The notes under the pieces were generated by a model that was not told the DNA's origin, ran no database searches, and saw nothing but the letters and a program-made list of their open reading frames with translations. From assembly GCF_030531065.1 (NCBI RefSeq), contig NZ_JAUNOQ010000004.1, forward strand, positions 62,001 to 126,000: DNA of 64,000 nucleotides, given 5' to 3'. The DNA is from Phascolarctobacterium sp. Lineage in GTDB: Bacteria > Bacillota > Negativicutes > Acidaminococcales > Acidaminococcaceae. This document shows positions 31,503 to 40,368 of the stretch, in pieces. Made by a program: the position numbers and the translations under genes. Within the stretch, counting starts at the first letter, position 1. Every line of letters starts with the position of its first letter.

Positions 31503-32888
31503 TCAGCAATATTTAACCGGCTGGCTGGCCAAGTTCATTTTATAAACGGACCACTTATATTTTGCCGGAATAGGTATGCCAAGTTCTATAGCCTTGCGTA
31601 GCCCCCAGAAAAAATTATATTTCTTAGCTTTGCGGAACAGGTCTATCTGCTCCCAGCAGGTGGCCTTTTTATAATCGTCGTATGGGAGCTTTGCGATTTC
31701 CTCCAGCTGCACGCCTTCCACCACTTTGCGCTCGGCCTGTTTCTCGCGTTCGCTAAAATCATAGCCGCAGAATTTGCACACTCTGGCGTTGCTGGGCATC
31801 ACCGCGAAGCAGTTCGGGCATTGCTTGACGACGATTTTGTTTTGCTTTTTCTTAGCTTTGGCGGCCAGCGTCCACTCGCGGTCGTCATCCGGCAGGCCAT
31901 GCCTGGTGTAGTTGCCGACGTGGTCCAAAATTATGGCCACCTTATCCGGGTTGTTTGGGTCGTAACGCATGGAGCGCATGGACTGCTGCACGTGCAGCGT
32001 CAAAGACTTCGTTGGCCGCAGGAGCACCACGGCCTCGCAGTCCGGCACGTCGAAACCTTCGCCGAACAAATCCACATTGCTCAGCAGTTTTATCTTGCCC
32101 TCGCGGAACCTTTTAACCACTACCTCGCGCTCAGATTTAGGCGTAGCGCCGTCTAAATGGGCTGCCGCTACTCCAGCCTCCCGAAAAGCCCTTACGGTGT
32201 TCTTAGACGTTTCTATGCTGGAGCAGTAGACGATAGTTTTCTTGCCGTTGGCCAGCTTAAGCCAGTTTTCCACGGCGCTGCCGAAAATGGCTGACTGATT
32301 CATAAGCTCTTCCACTTCGGCCTTATCATAATCGCCATGTTTGGTATGCAGCTTGCTGGCGTCCGCCAATTGGACGCCGTAATATTTATACGGCGCCAGA
32401 TAATGGTTTTCGATAAGCCAGCTTGTCGATACCGACTCAATCAGCTCGCTGAAAACCGCGCCCAGGCCGCCTTCGTTCATGCGCTGCGGCGTCGCTGTAA
32501 AGCCTAGCACCGGAGCATATGGGAAATACTGCAAAACCTTGATATAGCTGTTGCTTAAAATATGGTGCGCTTCGTCCACTATAATCAAGCCCGGCTTGTT
32601 CAGCTTGCCCAGCCTGCGACAGGCTGTCTGCACCATCATCACAGAACAGCGCCGGAAGTCCACGCCGCAGGCTTTGAATGTTTCCGTTATCTGCTGACAA
32701 AGTTCCTTGCGATGAACCAGAAACAAGACGTTGTTTTTGCGGTTGGTAGCCAGCGCGGCTATTGTCCCCTGGATAACCGACTTGCCGCCGCCGCACCCAA
32801 GCACGCAGCATACCGCATGCTTGCCGTTGACGATTGCCTGGCGGGCATTGCTGATCACATCCTCCTGGTATGGTCTGAGTTTCATCAT
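31503..32888 (-). CDS. SF2 DEAD/DEAH-box helicase
   Basis: A 461-residue helicase from MMKLRPYQEDV (the stop of the upstream gene lies 2 bp before). Motifs in order: Q-like PYQ, Walker A GCGGGKS, motif Ib, DEAH (VDEAHH), motif III FTATP, and the helicase C domain with motif VI QSMRSMRYDP. A Cys4 zinc knuckle (CPNC...CKFC) lies near residue 385-405. It resembles phage ATP-dependent helicases of the type III restriction/RecG-like group used in replication initiation. Confidence 0.9.
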   Translation of the reverse strand: MMKLRPYQEDVISNARQAIVNGKHAVCCVLGCGGGKSVIQGTIAALATNRKNNVLFLVHRKELCQQITETFKACGVDFRRCSVMMVQTACRRLGKLNKPGLIIVDEAHHILSNSYIKVLQYFPYAPVLGFTATPQRMNEGGLGAVFSELIESVSTSWLIENHYLAPYKYYGVQLADASKLHTKHGDYDKAEVEELMNQSAIFGSAVENWLKLANGKKTIVYCSSIETSKNTVRAFREAGVAAAHLDGATPKSEREVVVKRFREGKIKLLSNVDLFGEGFDVPDCEAVVLLRPTKSLTLHVQQSMRSMRYDPNNPDKVAIILDHVGNYTRHGLPDDDREWTLAAKAKKKQNKIVVKQCPNCFAVMPSNARVCKFCGYDFSEREKQAERKVVEGVQLEEIAKLPYDDYKKATCWEQIDLFRKAKKYNFFWGLRKAIELGIPIPAKYKWSVYKMNLASQPVKYC

Positions 32889-32890
32889 GA

Positions 32891-33547
32891 TTAGTCCCAG
32901 CGCTCCCAATTGCTGCCCCTGCCCAGCCCGCTGTCATAACCGCAGGATTTGCACGGCTCTTCGTCTTCATCCTGCTCCTGGTATTTGCAGTTGCCGCAGC
33001 TACACTGGTTATTATGCGGCTTCATCCAGCCGTCGCAACCACCCTTTTCGTCGCTGCCATAGCTTTCGCAGTCAGTATCGGCGCAGTTCTTACAGGTCTG
33101 TTCAACTGAACCGCCGGCAGGAAGCGCCGCTACGTCTATCGTTTCTTCATCAGCAGCCTGCCCTGCATTCAGAGCAAGCATTTCCTGTTGCTTTTCCTCC
33201 GGATTACCGTCGTCAAAAAGATTTCCCTGCGCCTCTTCTTTTTGGCGCATAACATAATTGCCGTCGCTGTCAATATCCAGTACCATATTAGGCAGGCTGA
33301 TAGCGGAAGATTTTTTGGTCGATTCCTTATAGCTTCTGGCTACGTCATAGGTGATGAGCGGTACCAGGCATTTATCGCCGTTCTCGTCTACGCCGCCGGA
33401 CAATTCGATTTTAATTTTGACGCCAATATCTCCTTCGCCGACGTGCTTTTCATCCATCGCGCACAGCAAAGCCTGCAGCATATTGTTAAAATCATCCTTG
33501 AGATTTTTGAATACGTCGGATTCTATCGTGAGATTCATATAATTCAT
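32891..33547 (-). CDS. Cys-rich early phage protein
   Basis: A 218-residue protein from MNYMNLTIESDVFKN (33547; AGGAGGG upstream). The N-terminal half is a small alpha/beta region (LTIESDVFKNLKDDFNNMLQ, IKIKIELSGG); the C-terminal third is acidic with many paired cysteines (CKNCADTDC, CSCGNCKY, CKSCGY), suggesting zinc binding. Similar two-part proteins are found near phage replication genes. Precise role unknown. Confidence 0.6.
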   Translation of the reverse strand: MNYMNLTIESDVFKNLKDDFNNMLQALLCAMDEKHVGEGDIGVKIKIELSGGVDENGDKCLVPLITYDVARSYKESTKKSSAISLPNMVLDIDSDGNYVMRQKEEAQGNLFDDGNPEEKQQEMLALNAGQAADEETIDVAALPAGGSVEQTCKNCADTDCESYGSDEKGGCDGWMKPHNNQCSCGNCKYQEQDEDEEPCKSCGYDSGLGRGSNWERWD

Positions 33548-33569
33548 AGTTTTCCCTCCTGAAATTGGC

Positions 33570-33860
33570 TTAGATAACATTTTTATGTCAGCTAGCTGAC
33601 ATTTAAAAACGCCGCAAACCCGCATGGTTGAGCCTTAGCTAACAAGCTAACGTAATTTGGCGATAGGGTGCGTATATTTTATAGGGTAATTACGCTTTAG
33701 CTTAATTGATGCTTCCATACGAGACACCTTATTTTGGTTAGCTAATGAAAAATGTTAGCTAACTTATAAAAATAATGCGTGAAAAGCGCATGGTTAAGCC
33801 GTTTTTGCTTAGCTAACATTTTGGGTGGTTTAGCTGACATTTCCCGAAAAATGTCAGCTA
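33570..33860. repeat. Iteron-like cluster, candidate phage replication origin
   Basis: This 300-bp gap has no gene. It holds many copies of the core (T)TAGCT(A/G)AC(ATTT) in both orientations: an 18-bp perfect palindrome at 33585-33602, and copies at 33635-33643, 33645-33651, 33738-33745, 33751-33763, 33809-33822, 33830-33842 and 33850-33860. A second repeat CGCATGGTT(A/G)AGCC occurs at 33621-33634 and 33788-33801. The region is AT-rich and lies directly downstream of the primase-helicase gene. Confidence 0.75.
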
Positions 33861-36457
33861 GATTTCGGCGACACTACCAGAGCAACGTAATAAGAGCGCA
33901 CTTTACTAAAGGTATACGCTGCGTAATATCGCCCGTTCACCTTTTTTAAATGGCCGTTATCCACCCATTTTTTCTTGACGGCATTAAACTCAAAATTTTT
34001 CTTCCGTAACTCACGTTCCAGAATTGATTTATTTATATAAACAATCCCATCGTCAGTATTGATACGTCCCCAATAAGCGCGGCCTTCCCAGTCGCGTATT
34101 TCAGTATCAAAGAACTCCTGGTTTTCGGAGATTACGGACACGATGTAGCTAAAAGCACGTTCCGATACGTCTACTTCGGCTTTGCTCTTAACTACCTTCA
34201 CGGCGTCCTCAATGCTCAGCCAAAGGCCGTCCTTAAAAATATAGCGCGCGGCTATTATATCGGCCATAATTATCAAGGCCATGGCCATAGCCTGCTTTTC
34301 GGTGGTATCGGTCTGTTCCAATACCTGCCGCATAATATTCTGGTAATCCGTTGCCAGGGCTTCATTGGCTAAGGCTTCCACGAAAGCCTTGCCGGCGCAG
34401 CCGTAATGGCTGCCGATAAAATTGACCACCGCGTTACCGTCGGCGACAATTTTTTCAAAGCACTCTATCTCGATGACGCGGTTGATAACGCCGCCACCGG
34501 ATTCCGTGCTTGTACAAGGTTCTTCACCTGTAAAAATAAAGTTATTATACCAGGAGCGCTGCTTCTGAATTTCTTTACCGCTGTTCATGCGGCCGCGATC
34601 GATGCCTTCAGCAATCCGCATAATGAGCTTGTCATATTCGTTGCCGATATTGGTCTTAATCGTCTGCAGCTCGTCGCCGAAGAACGGGATATTACGCAAC
34701 ACTGCCGCCGTGCTCATCATGGCGTTAGCGGTAGTGTTCATAGTGCGCATGAGCTTACCCTGCGCAGGGTTGCCCCAGATGCTGGCCGCCGTCATAGCTG
34801 CTACTGTTTTGCCGGAACCCGTACCGCCCCATAAATGCAAGACGAACGGCAGCGCTTTAACACGCTCAATAAGTACCGACGCAAACGAAGCAGCCAAAAT
34901 AAACTGCATATACTTGTTTTTCCTGAGCGGGCTTACATATTCTACCCACTCTGTAAGCGTACCTTTTTCCGTTACGCTTCTGATCAGCGGCTTGTATTCC
35001 TGCTCGCAGTCCAGGCTTATTTCATCGTCATACGGCACAAAGCGGCTGCCGACCCAGCCCATGTGGTCTATAGATTTTGACCTTGGCAGAATATCAGGGT
35101 TAAGCGCAACTGCCGTCGCTATGTACTTGACCAGCTGCGCCGCGTTTTCGCTGTTGACCTCTATGCCGTAATCGGCAAGGTCTAAAATCCTATTTTTATT
35201 GGCAATTTTGCTCCTAGGTATAACGATTGATTCCCAAGCGCCATTGCGCTCATAAGCTATACGGATTTTTTCCGTACCGTCCTCCATATTCTGGAGTATT
35301 TCCGTTGGCATAATCGGTGTCGGCGAAGCGTATTCGTTACGCAGATTGTCGCCCTGCTGTACCGTGCGGTACACGCCGTTCTGTCCGGTACGCCATTCGC
35401 CGCATCTTAATTTGAACGGCTGGCCTTTAAAATTGGTCATGTTTTCCGACCTGATACCTTTGGCGGTCTGTGCTTGTGCAAAGGAGCGCCAGCAGGAGTC
35501 GAAGTCGCGGCGGAAATTAAGCGCTCCCGCCCTGATCCGCAGCGACGTTAAAATTTTCTGTCTCGCATAAGGTTCATTGATAGCGTATACAGCATCCAGC
35601 AGCTTATCGTCTATCAGACTGTTGCGGTCCAGTTGGCCGATAAATTCGTCGTCCAGTTTAATTTCTTCCGGCCATTTATAGCTGCTGATTTTTTCAGGAT
35701 CGCCGCCCTGTTCAAAATAATCGGCCACGTCGCCCTTTTCCGGACACTCCGGCCAGATATCCGTAAGCTTTAATACTTTGACATCACGCCAGGCGTTGAT
35801 ATAATCTTTGCCTTTGGCGTCGTTGTCGCCAATGACAACTTTTGCAGTAAATTTATCCAAATACTGCCTGTCAACAGCGCTAAGCTTAATATTTTTCTGG
35901 GCCCCGGTATTGGTAGTTGTGGCCAGCAGTCCGTGCTTAACCATAGCGTCGGCGCACTTTTCGCCCTCAACCAGGTATAACACCGTGTCCGGCGCCGCCT
36001 GCTCCAGCAGGTGCAGATTATAGAGATTATTACAGTTTTCGGGTTTGGAATAACGCTTGTTACCGGTACCGTCCATAAACTCAAAGCCAAAGACCTTATG
36101 GCCATCAGCCCATTTTCTGCGGCGTTTGCGATAAGCTTCGCTGCCGTCAGGATTGGTATAGATATGGTAATAATCCTCCATAGGCTTGGTGCGGGCATAA
36201 TCAATTTTAGGCTTAGGCTCCGGAGGTCTAGGCTTAGCTCCCAGCCTGCGCCACTCCCTGAAAAAATCTGCTCCCTGCGCATTACAACGCTGGCAGTAAA
36301 CCAGTAATTTATCGTTTTTTACAGAGATATATAAATGCCCTTGCTTATGGCATAACGGGCAGTCAGCTACAATCTGCCCGCCCTTTTGCTTTGGGTTTAC
36401 TAAATACGGACGAATATCGTCAAGCGTCAGTCTCCCGCCATCAGAACGGGAGATCAT
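33854..36457 (-). CDS. DUF927 primase-helicase
   Basis: An 867-residue replication protein. N-terminal CHC2-like zinc finger (CPLCHKQGH...CQRC, residues 34-60), a TOPRIM-like region (VLYLVEGEKCADAMVKHGL and VVIGDNDAKGKDY, about 157-215), then the DUF927 ATPase domain with Walker A GGTGSGKT near residue 545 and FFGDELQT as the acidic box. C-terminal winged helix. Such fusion proteins prime and unwind phage or plasmid DNA. The iteron cluster abuts its 3' end. Confidence 0.9.
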   Translation of the reverse strand: MISRSDGGRLTLDDIRPYLVNPKQKGGQIVADCPLCHKQGHLYISVKNDKLLVYCQRCNAQGADFFREWRRLGAKPRPPEPKPKIDYARTKPMEDYYHIYTNPDGSEAYRKRRRKWADGHKVFGFEFMDGTGNKRYSKPENCNNLYNLHLLEQAAPDTVLYLVEGEKCADAMVKHGLLATTTNTGAQKNIKLSAVDRQYLDKFTAKVVIGDNDAKGKDYINAWRDVKVLKLTDIWPECPEKGDVADYFEQGGDPEKISSYKWPEEIKLDDEFIGQLDRNSLIDDKLLDAVYAINEPYARQKILTSLRIRAGALNFRRDFDSCWRSFAQAQTAKGIRSENMTNFKGQPFKLRCGEWRTGQNGVYRTVQQGDNLRNEYASPTPIMPTEILQNMEDGTEKIRIAYERNGAWESIVIPRSKIANKNRILDLADYGIEVNSENAAQLVKYIATAVALNPDILPRSKSIDHMGWVGSRFVPYDDEISLDCEQEYKPLIRSVTEKGTLTEWVEYVSPLRKNKYMQFILAASFASVLIERVKALPFVLHLWGGTGSGKTVAAMTAASIWGNPAQGKLMRTMNTTANAMMSTAAVLRNIPFFGDELQTIKTNIGNEYDKLIMRIAEGIDRGRMNSGKEIQKQRSWYNNFIFTGEEPCTSTESGGGVINRVIEIECFEKIVADGNAVVNFIGSHYGCAGKAFVEALANEALATDYQNIMRQVLEQTDTTEKQAMAMALIIMADIIAARYIFKDGLWLSIEDAVKVVKSKAEVDVSERAFSYIVSVISENQEFFDTEIRDWEGRAYWGRINTDDGIVYINKSILERELRKKNFEFNAVKKKWVDNGHLKKVNGRYYAAYTFSKVRSYYVALVVSPKSS

Positions 36458-37001
36458 CGTTAAACGGTACGTTAGTACCAGCCGACGGCGCTGCCGGAGC
36501 AGACGGTTTTATCTGAGCCAGCTTATCCGCCGAAAGCTTCTTCAGCGCCGGCACCTTGAAATCACCCTGGCGAATCTTGGCGCCCGCACAGCATTTCACG
36601 GCTTTAAGACTGATACGCACCTCGTTATTTTTATTCAGATATTCTTCTTCACCAAGAATAATGCCGATGAACATGCCTTTAAGCTGCTGCTCGTTGCCGT
36701 CGAACTTATCCGCTACGAAATTACGGTTACTTTCTTCTACCGCCTGCAAGAACCCCTTAAACATACCGCGGGCCTTTTCCGTGTACGAACGGTACATAAT
36801 GGGATAATCGATTTTGTAGTTATCGCGACGCCTTTGGTAAAAACCTTTCCACTCGCCATCTACTATATCGTAGTAGACTTTCAGGTATTTTTTCGCAGGT
36901 ACATCCTCCACATCCATAATGCGGCAGATATAGCCGCCTGGCGTCGGCTGCGCAAAATCATCGTCCTGCGCCTGTACACTGCTCCAATTAAATTTTTCCA
37001 T
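36441..37001 (-). CDS. DUF669 protein (single-strand DNA-binding-like)
   Basis: A 186-residue protein matching the DUF669 pattern: GGYICRIMDVEDVPAKKYLKV, YDIVDGEWKGFY, and a C-terminal disordered tail ending FNDDLPF, the acidic tip typical of SSB proteins that recruit partners. It is next to an AAA ATPase and the primase, as in other siphoviruses. It overlaps the primase start by 17 bp. Confidence 0.82.
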   Translation of the reverse strand: MEKFNWSSVQAQDDDFAQPTPGGYICRIMDVEDVPAKKYLKVYYDIVDGEWKGFYQRRRDNYKIDYPIMYRSYTEKARGMFKGFLQAVEESNRNFVADKFDGNEQQLKGMFIGIILGEEEYLNKNNEVRISLKAVKCCAGAKIRQGDFKVPALKKLSADKLAQIKPSAPAAPSAGTNVPFNDDLPF

Positions 37002-37004
37002 CGT

Positions 37005-37640
37005 TTATTCCTCCTTTGCTTCATCCTGCCGAGCATTCCAGCCGTAATATTCTCTAATAGCTGTATCAACCAGCTTCAGGTCGTTGTCTATTTTAGGTGG
37101 GAACATATCCATGGGCGACTTGGCCGTGGTGAAGCCGTCGCTCTGGGTAATGAACCAATGGTCTTTACCGTCGGTTTCTGCCAGCAGCACGATACTGAAC
37201 AGGCCTTCCAGCGTCAGCTGATTATCCAGCATCTTGCCACTGGTCTTGGCCTTTATCCGGCCATCGTCAGCCTGTTCCGTATGATGAAGCAGATAAACGA
37301 CTGTGTCCTCGCTGGTGCGCTCACGGATAAATTTCAGCATATTATAAAATGCTAAAGCGCAGTCGGTAAATTTTGCATACCCGACTTCTTTTGCCCTGTC
37401 GAACAGGCTGAAAGCCATCAGATATTGGCTATCATCAATCACATAGCATTTCAGCGTATTTCTGCCCAAAACCTCAAGAATACGGTTATAATCCGCAGTA
37501 TTTACCAGCTTGAGTTTTTTACGAAATGGCAAAGGCTTGCCGGCCACGTTAAATACGCCTATCTCGGACGGCTCAAAATTGCGCAGGGAAGTGGATTTAC
37601 CGCTCCCCGACGCGCCTAAAATTAATACAGGCGTTCCCAT
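37005..37640 (-). CDS. Phage AAA/RecA-like ATPase
   Basis: A 211-residue P-loop protein: GASGSGKST at residues 9-17, Walker B-like CYVIDDSQYL around 65-74 and a sensor VVYLLHHTE near 125. It belongs to the group of Sak4/RecA-like phage annealing or recombination ATPases that pair with DUF669 proteins. It follows Gp157, precedes DUF669. Confidence 0.8.
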   Translation of the reverse strand: MGTPVLILGASGSGKSTSLRNFEPSEIGVFNVAGKPLPFRKKLKLVNTADYNRILEVLGRNTLKCYVIDDSQYLMAFSLFDRAKEVGYAKFTDCALAFYNMLKFIRERTSEDTVVYLLHHTEQADDGRIKAKTSGKMLDNQLTLEGLFSIVLLAETDGKDHWFITQSDGFTTAKSPMDMFPPKIDNDLKLVDTAIREYYGWNARQDEAKEE

Positions 37641-37650
37641 CAGGCACCTC

Positions 37651-38148
37651 CTACTTAATCTGCAAATTCTGCTTGGCCACCAGCTGGCATCCGTCTATTA
37701 CGATACCCGCCTTTAACGCTGCTTTTAACTTAGCTTTATCCGGCTCCGGCTCCTTAAAACGCAGATAATCGTCAGCCAGCGCGCTAACGTCGTTTACTTC
37801 CACCACTTCGGACGCGCGCCAGCTGAGTTTTACTCTGGCAGTTTCAAATTTTTTGCCGTCGAAGTACTTAGCGAAAAAGCCCGCCAGGTACTCTTTACAG
37901 CGGGCAGCCTCGCTTTCATGGCTTTTGGCACGTTCAGCCAGCTTCTTAGCTTCTGCCTTGATGGCCTCGGCTCGGGCCAGTTCATTCTTGATATACAGCG
38001 CCAGATTTTCTAAACGCTGGTCGCGCGTCATTTCCATACATTCAAACTCGTCGAGGTCAAGAATTTCCCCGGTATCGGTGTCCACTACGCGACCGTCACC
38101 GGTTTTAATGCAGGCTTCCAGCTGCTCGGATAATTCATACAGGTTCAT
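37651..38148 (-). CDS. Siphovirus Gp157-family protein
   Basis: A 165-residue helical protein with the Gp157 pattern: MNLYELSEQLEAC, a long Lys/Glu helix (RLENLALYIKNELARAEAIK), 'AAR.KEYLAGFFA', and the C-terminal domain with KLSWRASEVVEV. First described in Streptococcus thermophilus phages, linked to phage resistance; the biochemical role remains unclear. It overlaps the 99-residue gene by 14 bp. Confidence 0.85.
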   Translation of the reverse strand: MNLYELSEQLEACIKTGDGRVVDTDTGEILDLDEFECMEMTRDQRLENLALYIKNELARAEAIKAEAKKLAERAKSHESEAARCKEYLAGFFAKYFDGKKFETARVKLSWRASEVVEVNDVSALADDYLRFKEPEPDKAKLKAALKAGIVIDGCQLVAKQNLQIK

Positions 38149-38434
38149 TGACCGGCGCCTCCTTTACAGCTTCTAATTCGCTAGGCACTACTAACTGAAT
38201 AGGCGGCCTGGATTTATACATTAACGTCCAGATTTCAGATGCAGCAAAGTCAACCGCCTTGGCAGCTTCCTGCATGGCATTGCTCATATCCATCAGTAAA
38301 TCGGCAATGCCTTCATCGCAGTCGCCATAGTTTATAAGTTCACTCATCTGGCGATGCAGGCTCTTCATCTTTTTGAGCTCAATCTTAATGATATTCAGCT
38401 TGCCGCTAGTCTTGGTCATTGCAAAATCGTTCAT
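38135..38434 (-). CDS. Small helical early protein, unknown
   Basis: A 99-residue protein, mostly helical (LNIIKIELKKMKSLHRQM) with an acidic C-terminus. I do not recognise it. Coupled to the Gp157 gene by a 14-bp overlap and 2 bp from the previous gene. Confidence 0.55.
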   Translation of the reverse strand: MNDFAMTKTSGKLNIIKIELKKMKSLHRQMSELINYGDCDEGIADLLMDMSNAMQEAAKAVDFAASEIWTLMYKSRPPIQLVVPSELEAVKEAPVNEPV

Positions 38435-38436
38435 TC

Positions 38437-39045
38437 TTATTTCGTCTCCTTTTCTAAACTCAAAAGTTCGGTACCAATCTCCAGCATATCCACGGCTGTA
38501 TCGATATTGTGGTCAGCCAGCCATCTGCTGCAAGCGGCGTCCAAATCACAGCGCACCTTTTCCTGCATCTTAGTGCGAAGCATCTGGACATATTCTGCCT
38601 GCAGTTCCTTCTCCGCCTCCAGCTTCAGCCGGTCATGGTAGTCCAGGTTCTTTTTCACAATGTCATCTACCTTGGCATCCAGCTCCACGTCGCGAGGTTC
38701 GGCTTGAGGGTCATAACAAATATTGTCAGGTACCGGAATTGCGTTAAGGTCAACTACCTCAAGCTCTTCAGCAGACGCTTCATCGACGGTCACAGCGGCG
38801 CCGATCTCTTCTTTCTTCGCTTCAGCATTTTGTTCATGCAAGGCGTCGGCCTTCATCCTGTTGATATCGCCGATTGAGCAGCCAAGCACTCTGGCCAAGC
38901 GCTGCTTGTTCGCGTCGCTCAGATTGCCGGTCCTTTTGCAGCTGACCTGCGCATTAGTGCTGACACCGGCCGCCGTAAACAGCTTAGTTGCACTTTCAAA
39001 ACCTTTTTCTTTACCTGCTTCAACTAATTTTTCAAAAAAGTTCAT
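38437..39045 (-). CDS. Early phage protein with N-terminal HTH-like region
   Basis: A 202-residue protein from MNFFEKLVEAGKEKG (GGAGG 9 bp upstream). The first 60 residues read like a helix-turn-helix (ESATKLFTAAGVSTNAQVS, LARVLGCSIGDINRM); the rest is acidic and helical. It may be a DNA-binding regulator of the early genes. Not assigned to a family. Confidence 0.55.
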   Translation of the reverse strand: MNFFEKLVEAGKEKGFESATKLFTAAGVSTNAQVSCKRTGNLSDANKQRLARVLGCSIGDINRMKADALHEQNAEAKKEEIGAAVTVDEASAEELEVVDLNAIPVPDNICYDPQAEPRDVELDAKVDDIVKKNLDYHDRLKLEAEKELQAEYVQMLRTKMQEKVRCDLDAACSRWLADHNIDTAVDMLEIGTELLSLEKETK

Positions 39046-39059
39046 GGTTAACATCCTCC

Positions 39060-39392
39060 TTACATCTTGTCTAAAATCAGCCTGATTTCCCTGCCGACTG
39101 CTATCCGTTCATTGTAGGTAGCCTGGTTGCGAAAATCCTGCATATAAATCTCTATCATTTCCTGATAAACTTCTTGTTTAAAGCTCCGCTCACTATTTTT
39201 GAACGGTTTTAGCACCGTAATGCTGCGGTCAAGGTTGATTTTAATAAATCCCCTGTCCTTCAGCCGGTATCTATTGGTTTCCACGACGGCCGGAGTAGTG
39301 TCGCCCATTATTTCAGCGATTTCCGTATCCGTCGCGTGAGGATTAGCGGCCAGCAGTTCATAAATTCTGCTGATTTTGCTTTGCACAGCCAT
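39060..39392 (-). CDS. Winged-helix early protein
   Basis: A 110-residue protein whose first 70 residues form a winged-helix pattern (KISRIYELLAANPHATDTEI, TTPAVVETNRYRLKDRGFI). Ribosome site GGAGGTG. It is a probable DNA-binding regulator. The promoter of the small plus-strand RNA overlaps its first codons, so the two transcripts diverge and may interfere. Confidence 0.65.
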   Translation of the reverse strand: MAVQSKISRIYELLAANPHATDTEIAEIMGDTTPAVVETNRYRLKDRGFIKINLDRSITVLKPFKNSERSFKQEVYQEMIEIYMQDFRNQATYNERIAVGREIRLILDKM

Positions 39393-39420
39393 TTACACAC
39401 CTCCAAAATTATCGTATAAT
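39392..39420 (+). promoter_or_regulatory. Promoter of a small plus-strand RNA
   Basis: TTTACA, a 17-bp spacer and TATAAT, opposite to the early operon. Confidence 0.7.
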
Positions 39421-39426
39421 GAAGGT

Positions 39427-39492
39427 GAACCTACTGGAAATAAGTTCACCTTTTCAGAGCGCGCTGATATTGCTGTATCAACGCGCTTTTTT
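39427..39492 (+). ncRNA. Small RNA antisense to the early operon (OOP-like)
   Basis: A transcript of about 65 nt from the promoter at 39392-39420. An inverted repeat AAGGTGAAC / GTTCACCTT (39422-39452) spans its start, and it ends in a strong terminator: AGCGCGcTGATA pairs with TATCAaCGCGCT around TTGCTG, followed by TTTTTTC. No open reading frame is present. It is antisense to the spacer and the end of the zinc-knuckle gene. Size and orientation recall lambda OOP RNA. Existence is inferred from signals only. Confidence 0.55.
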
Positions 39493-39618
39493 CTTGCGCT
39501 TTTTCCGCCGCTGCTTTGCGTTTTCTGCGTCGCATACCGGGCAAGTATACGGATAGCGGCGGCAGTGACTGCTGACGATGTATTCCCGCCCGCAGATAAA
39601 ACATATTTCTTTACGCAT
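39478..39618 (-). CDS. 46-residue zinc-knuckle protein
   Basis: Starts MRKEICFICGREYIV and contains C-x2-C ... C-x2-C (FICGRE, CPVCDAEN) plus a very basic end (RRKKRKKKAR). I use the ATG at 39618, next to the end of the LysM-like gene; the longer frame to 39687 overlaps that gene. Its stop lies in the terminator stem of the antisense RNA. Probably nucleic-acid binding. Confidence 0.55.
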   Translation of the reverse strand: MRKEICFICGREYIVSSHCRRYPYTCPVCDAENAKQRRKKRKKKAR

Positions 39619-39619
39619 T

Positions 39620-39961
39620 TTAGAACGCCGGCAACAGCGTCGACAGCAGTACCCAGCCGCGTTCTTCTGCCGCTTCCTTGATTTCAACTTCCAGCGGTAT
39701 TACCAGCACGTCGCCCGGCTGTATAGAGTAGTTGTTCAGCCCGTTACGCTTGCCGATTTCGTACATCAGCTCCCGGACGTCCCGCGTTCTATCCTGCTCA
39801 GGCAGGTATTTGGTAGCAATGCCCCAAACGGTCTGCCCGGCAGCCACAGTATGATAGCGCTGTTCAGCAGCGTACTTCACGCCGCGCCCGCCGGTAACGA
39901 ATATCATGGCTGCCAGCAGCGCTGCGATAACCAGGAACACCTTCGCAGTTTTCATCAGCAT
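39620..39961 (-). CDS. LysM-type membrane-anchored protein
   Basis: A 113-residue protein with an N-terminal transmembrane/signal segment (VFLVIAALLAAMIFVTGG) and a LysM-like domain: YHTVAAGQTVWGIATKYL, then NGLNNYSIQPGDVLVIP. LysM binds peptidoglycan. Such YneA/SOS-like proteins in early phage operons may inhibit host division or modify the envelope during lysogeny or infection (inference). Ribosome site GGAG 9 bp upstream. Confidence 0.78.
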   Translation of the reverse strand: MLMKTAKVFLVIAALLAAMIFVTGGRGVKYAAEQRYHTVAAGQTVWGIATKYLPEQDRTRDVRELMYEIGKRNGLNNYSIQPGDVLVIPLEVEIKEAAEERGWVLLSTLLPAF

Positions 39962-40368
39962 TGTGATTCAGCTCCTTTCAACTCTACCGGGTCTCCCTCG
40001 GTATAATCCTTTCCGGACGCGCCGGCCAAAAACTCATCCAAATCTTCGTTCCGTACCAGAACACGCCCAATCCTAAAAGCCTTTAAATACCCCTTATGGA
40101 TAAGCTTGCGGATTCGCGGCGCAGTAGTTTGCAGTATTTCGGCAACCTCGTCCACGTTGTAAACCTTTCGCTCCACAGATTTCACCACCTTAAATTCATT
40201 AAGACAGTTTTGTAACTGCCTGATAAATTCCATCTTGTCCCAGCCCTCTAACTCGCAGACTTGTATGTCGAATAATATTTCGCTATACATGCGGGTTATA
40301 AATTGATGACGGGCTAAATCGTTCAGCTTACGACGTTCTTCAACCGTCATCGGAGCCAAGCCCGTCAA
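39955..40368 (-). CDS. Excisionase-family helix-turn-helix protein
   Basis: A 137-residue protein. The C-terminal half has the MerR/excisionase pattern VYNVDEVAEILQTTAPRIRK followed by LIHKGYLKAFRIGRVLVRNE. The N-terminal half is helical and acidic. It may be the phage Xis or an early regulator; excisionases bind next to integrase arm sites, and those are present at both ends. It overlaps genes on both sides by a few bases. Confidence 0.68.
   Translation of the reverse strand: MTGLAPMTVEERRKLNDLARHQFITRMYSEILFDIQVCELEGWDKMEFIRQLQNCLNEFKVVKSVERKVYNVDEVAEILQTTAPRIRKLIHKGYLKAFRIGRVLVRNEDLDEFLAGASGKDYTEGDPVELKGAESQC

Noticed and set aside
32437-32970. Minus-strand frame of 177 codons
   Set aside because: Overlaps the SF2 helicase in another frame; helicase motifs prove the other frame.
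39422-39489. Terminator for the minus-strand zinc-knuckle gene
   Set aside because: The hairpin has its T-run only on the plus strand, and a plus promoter precedes it, so a plus-strand RNA explains it better.
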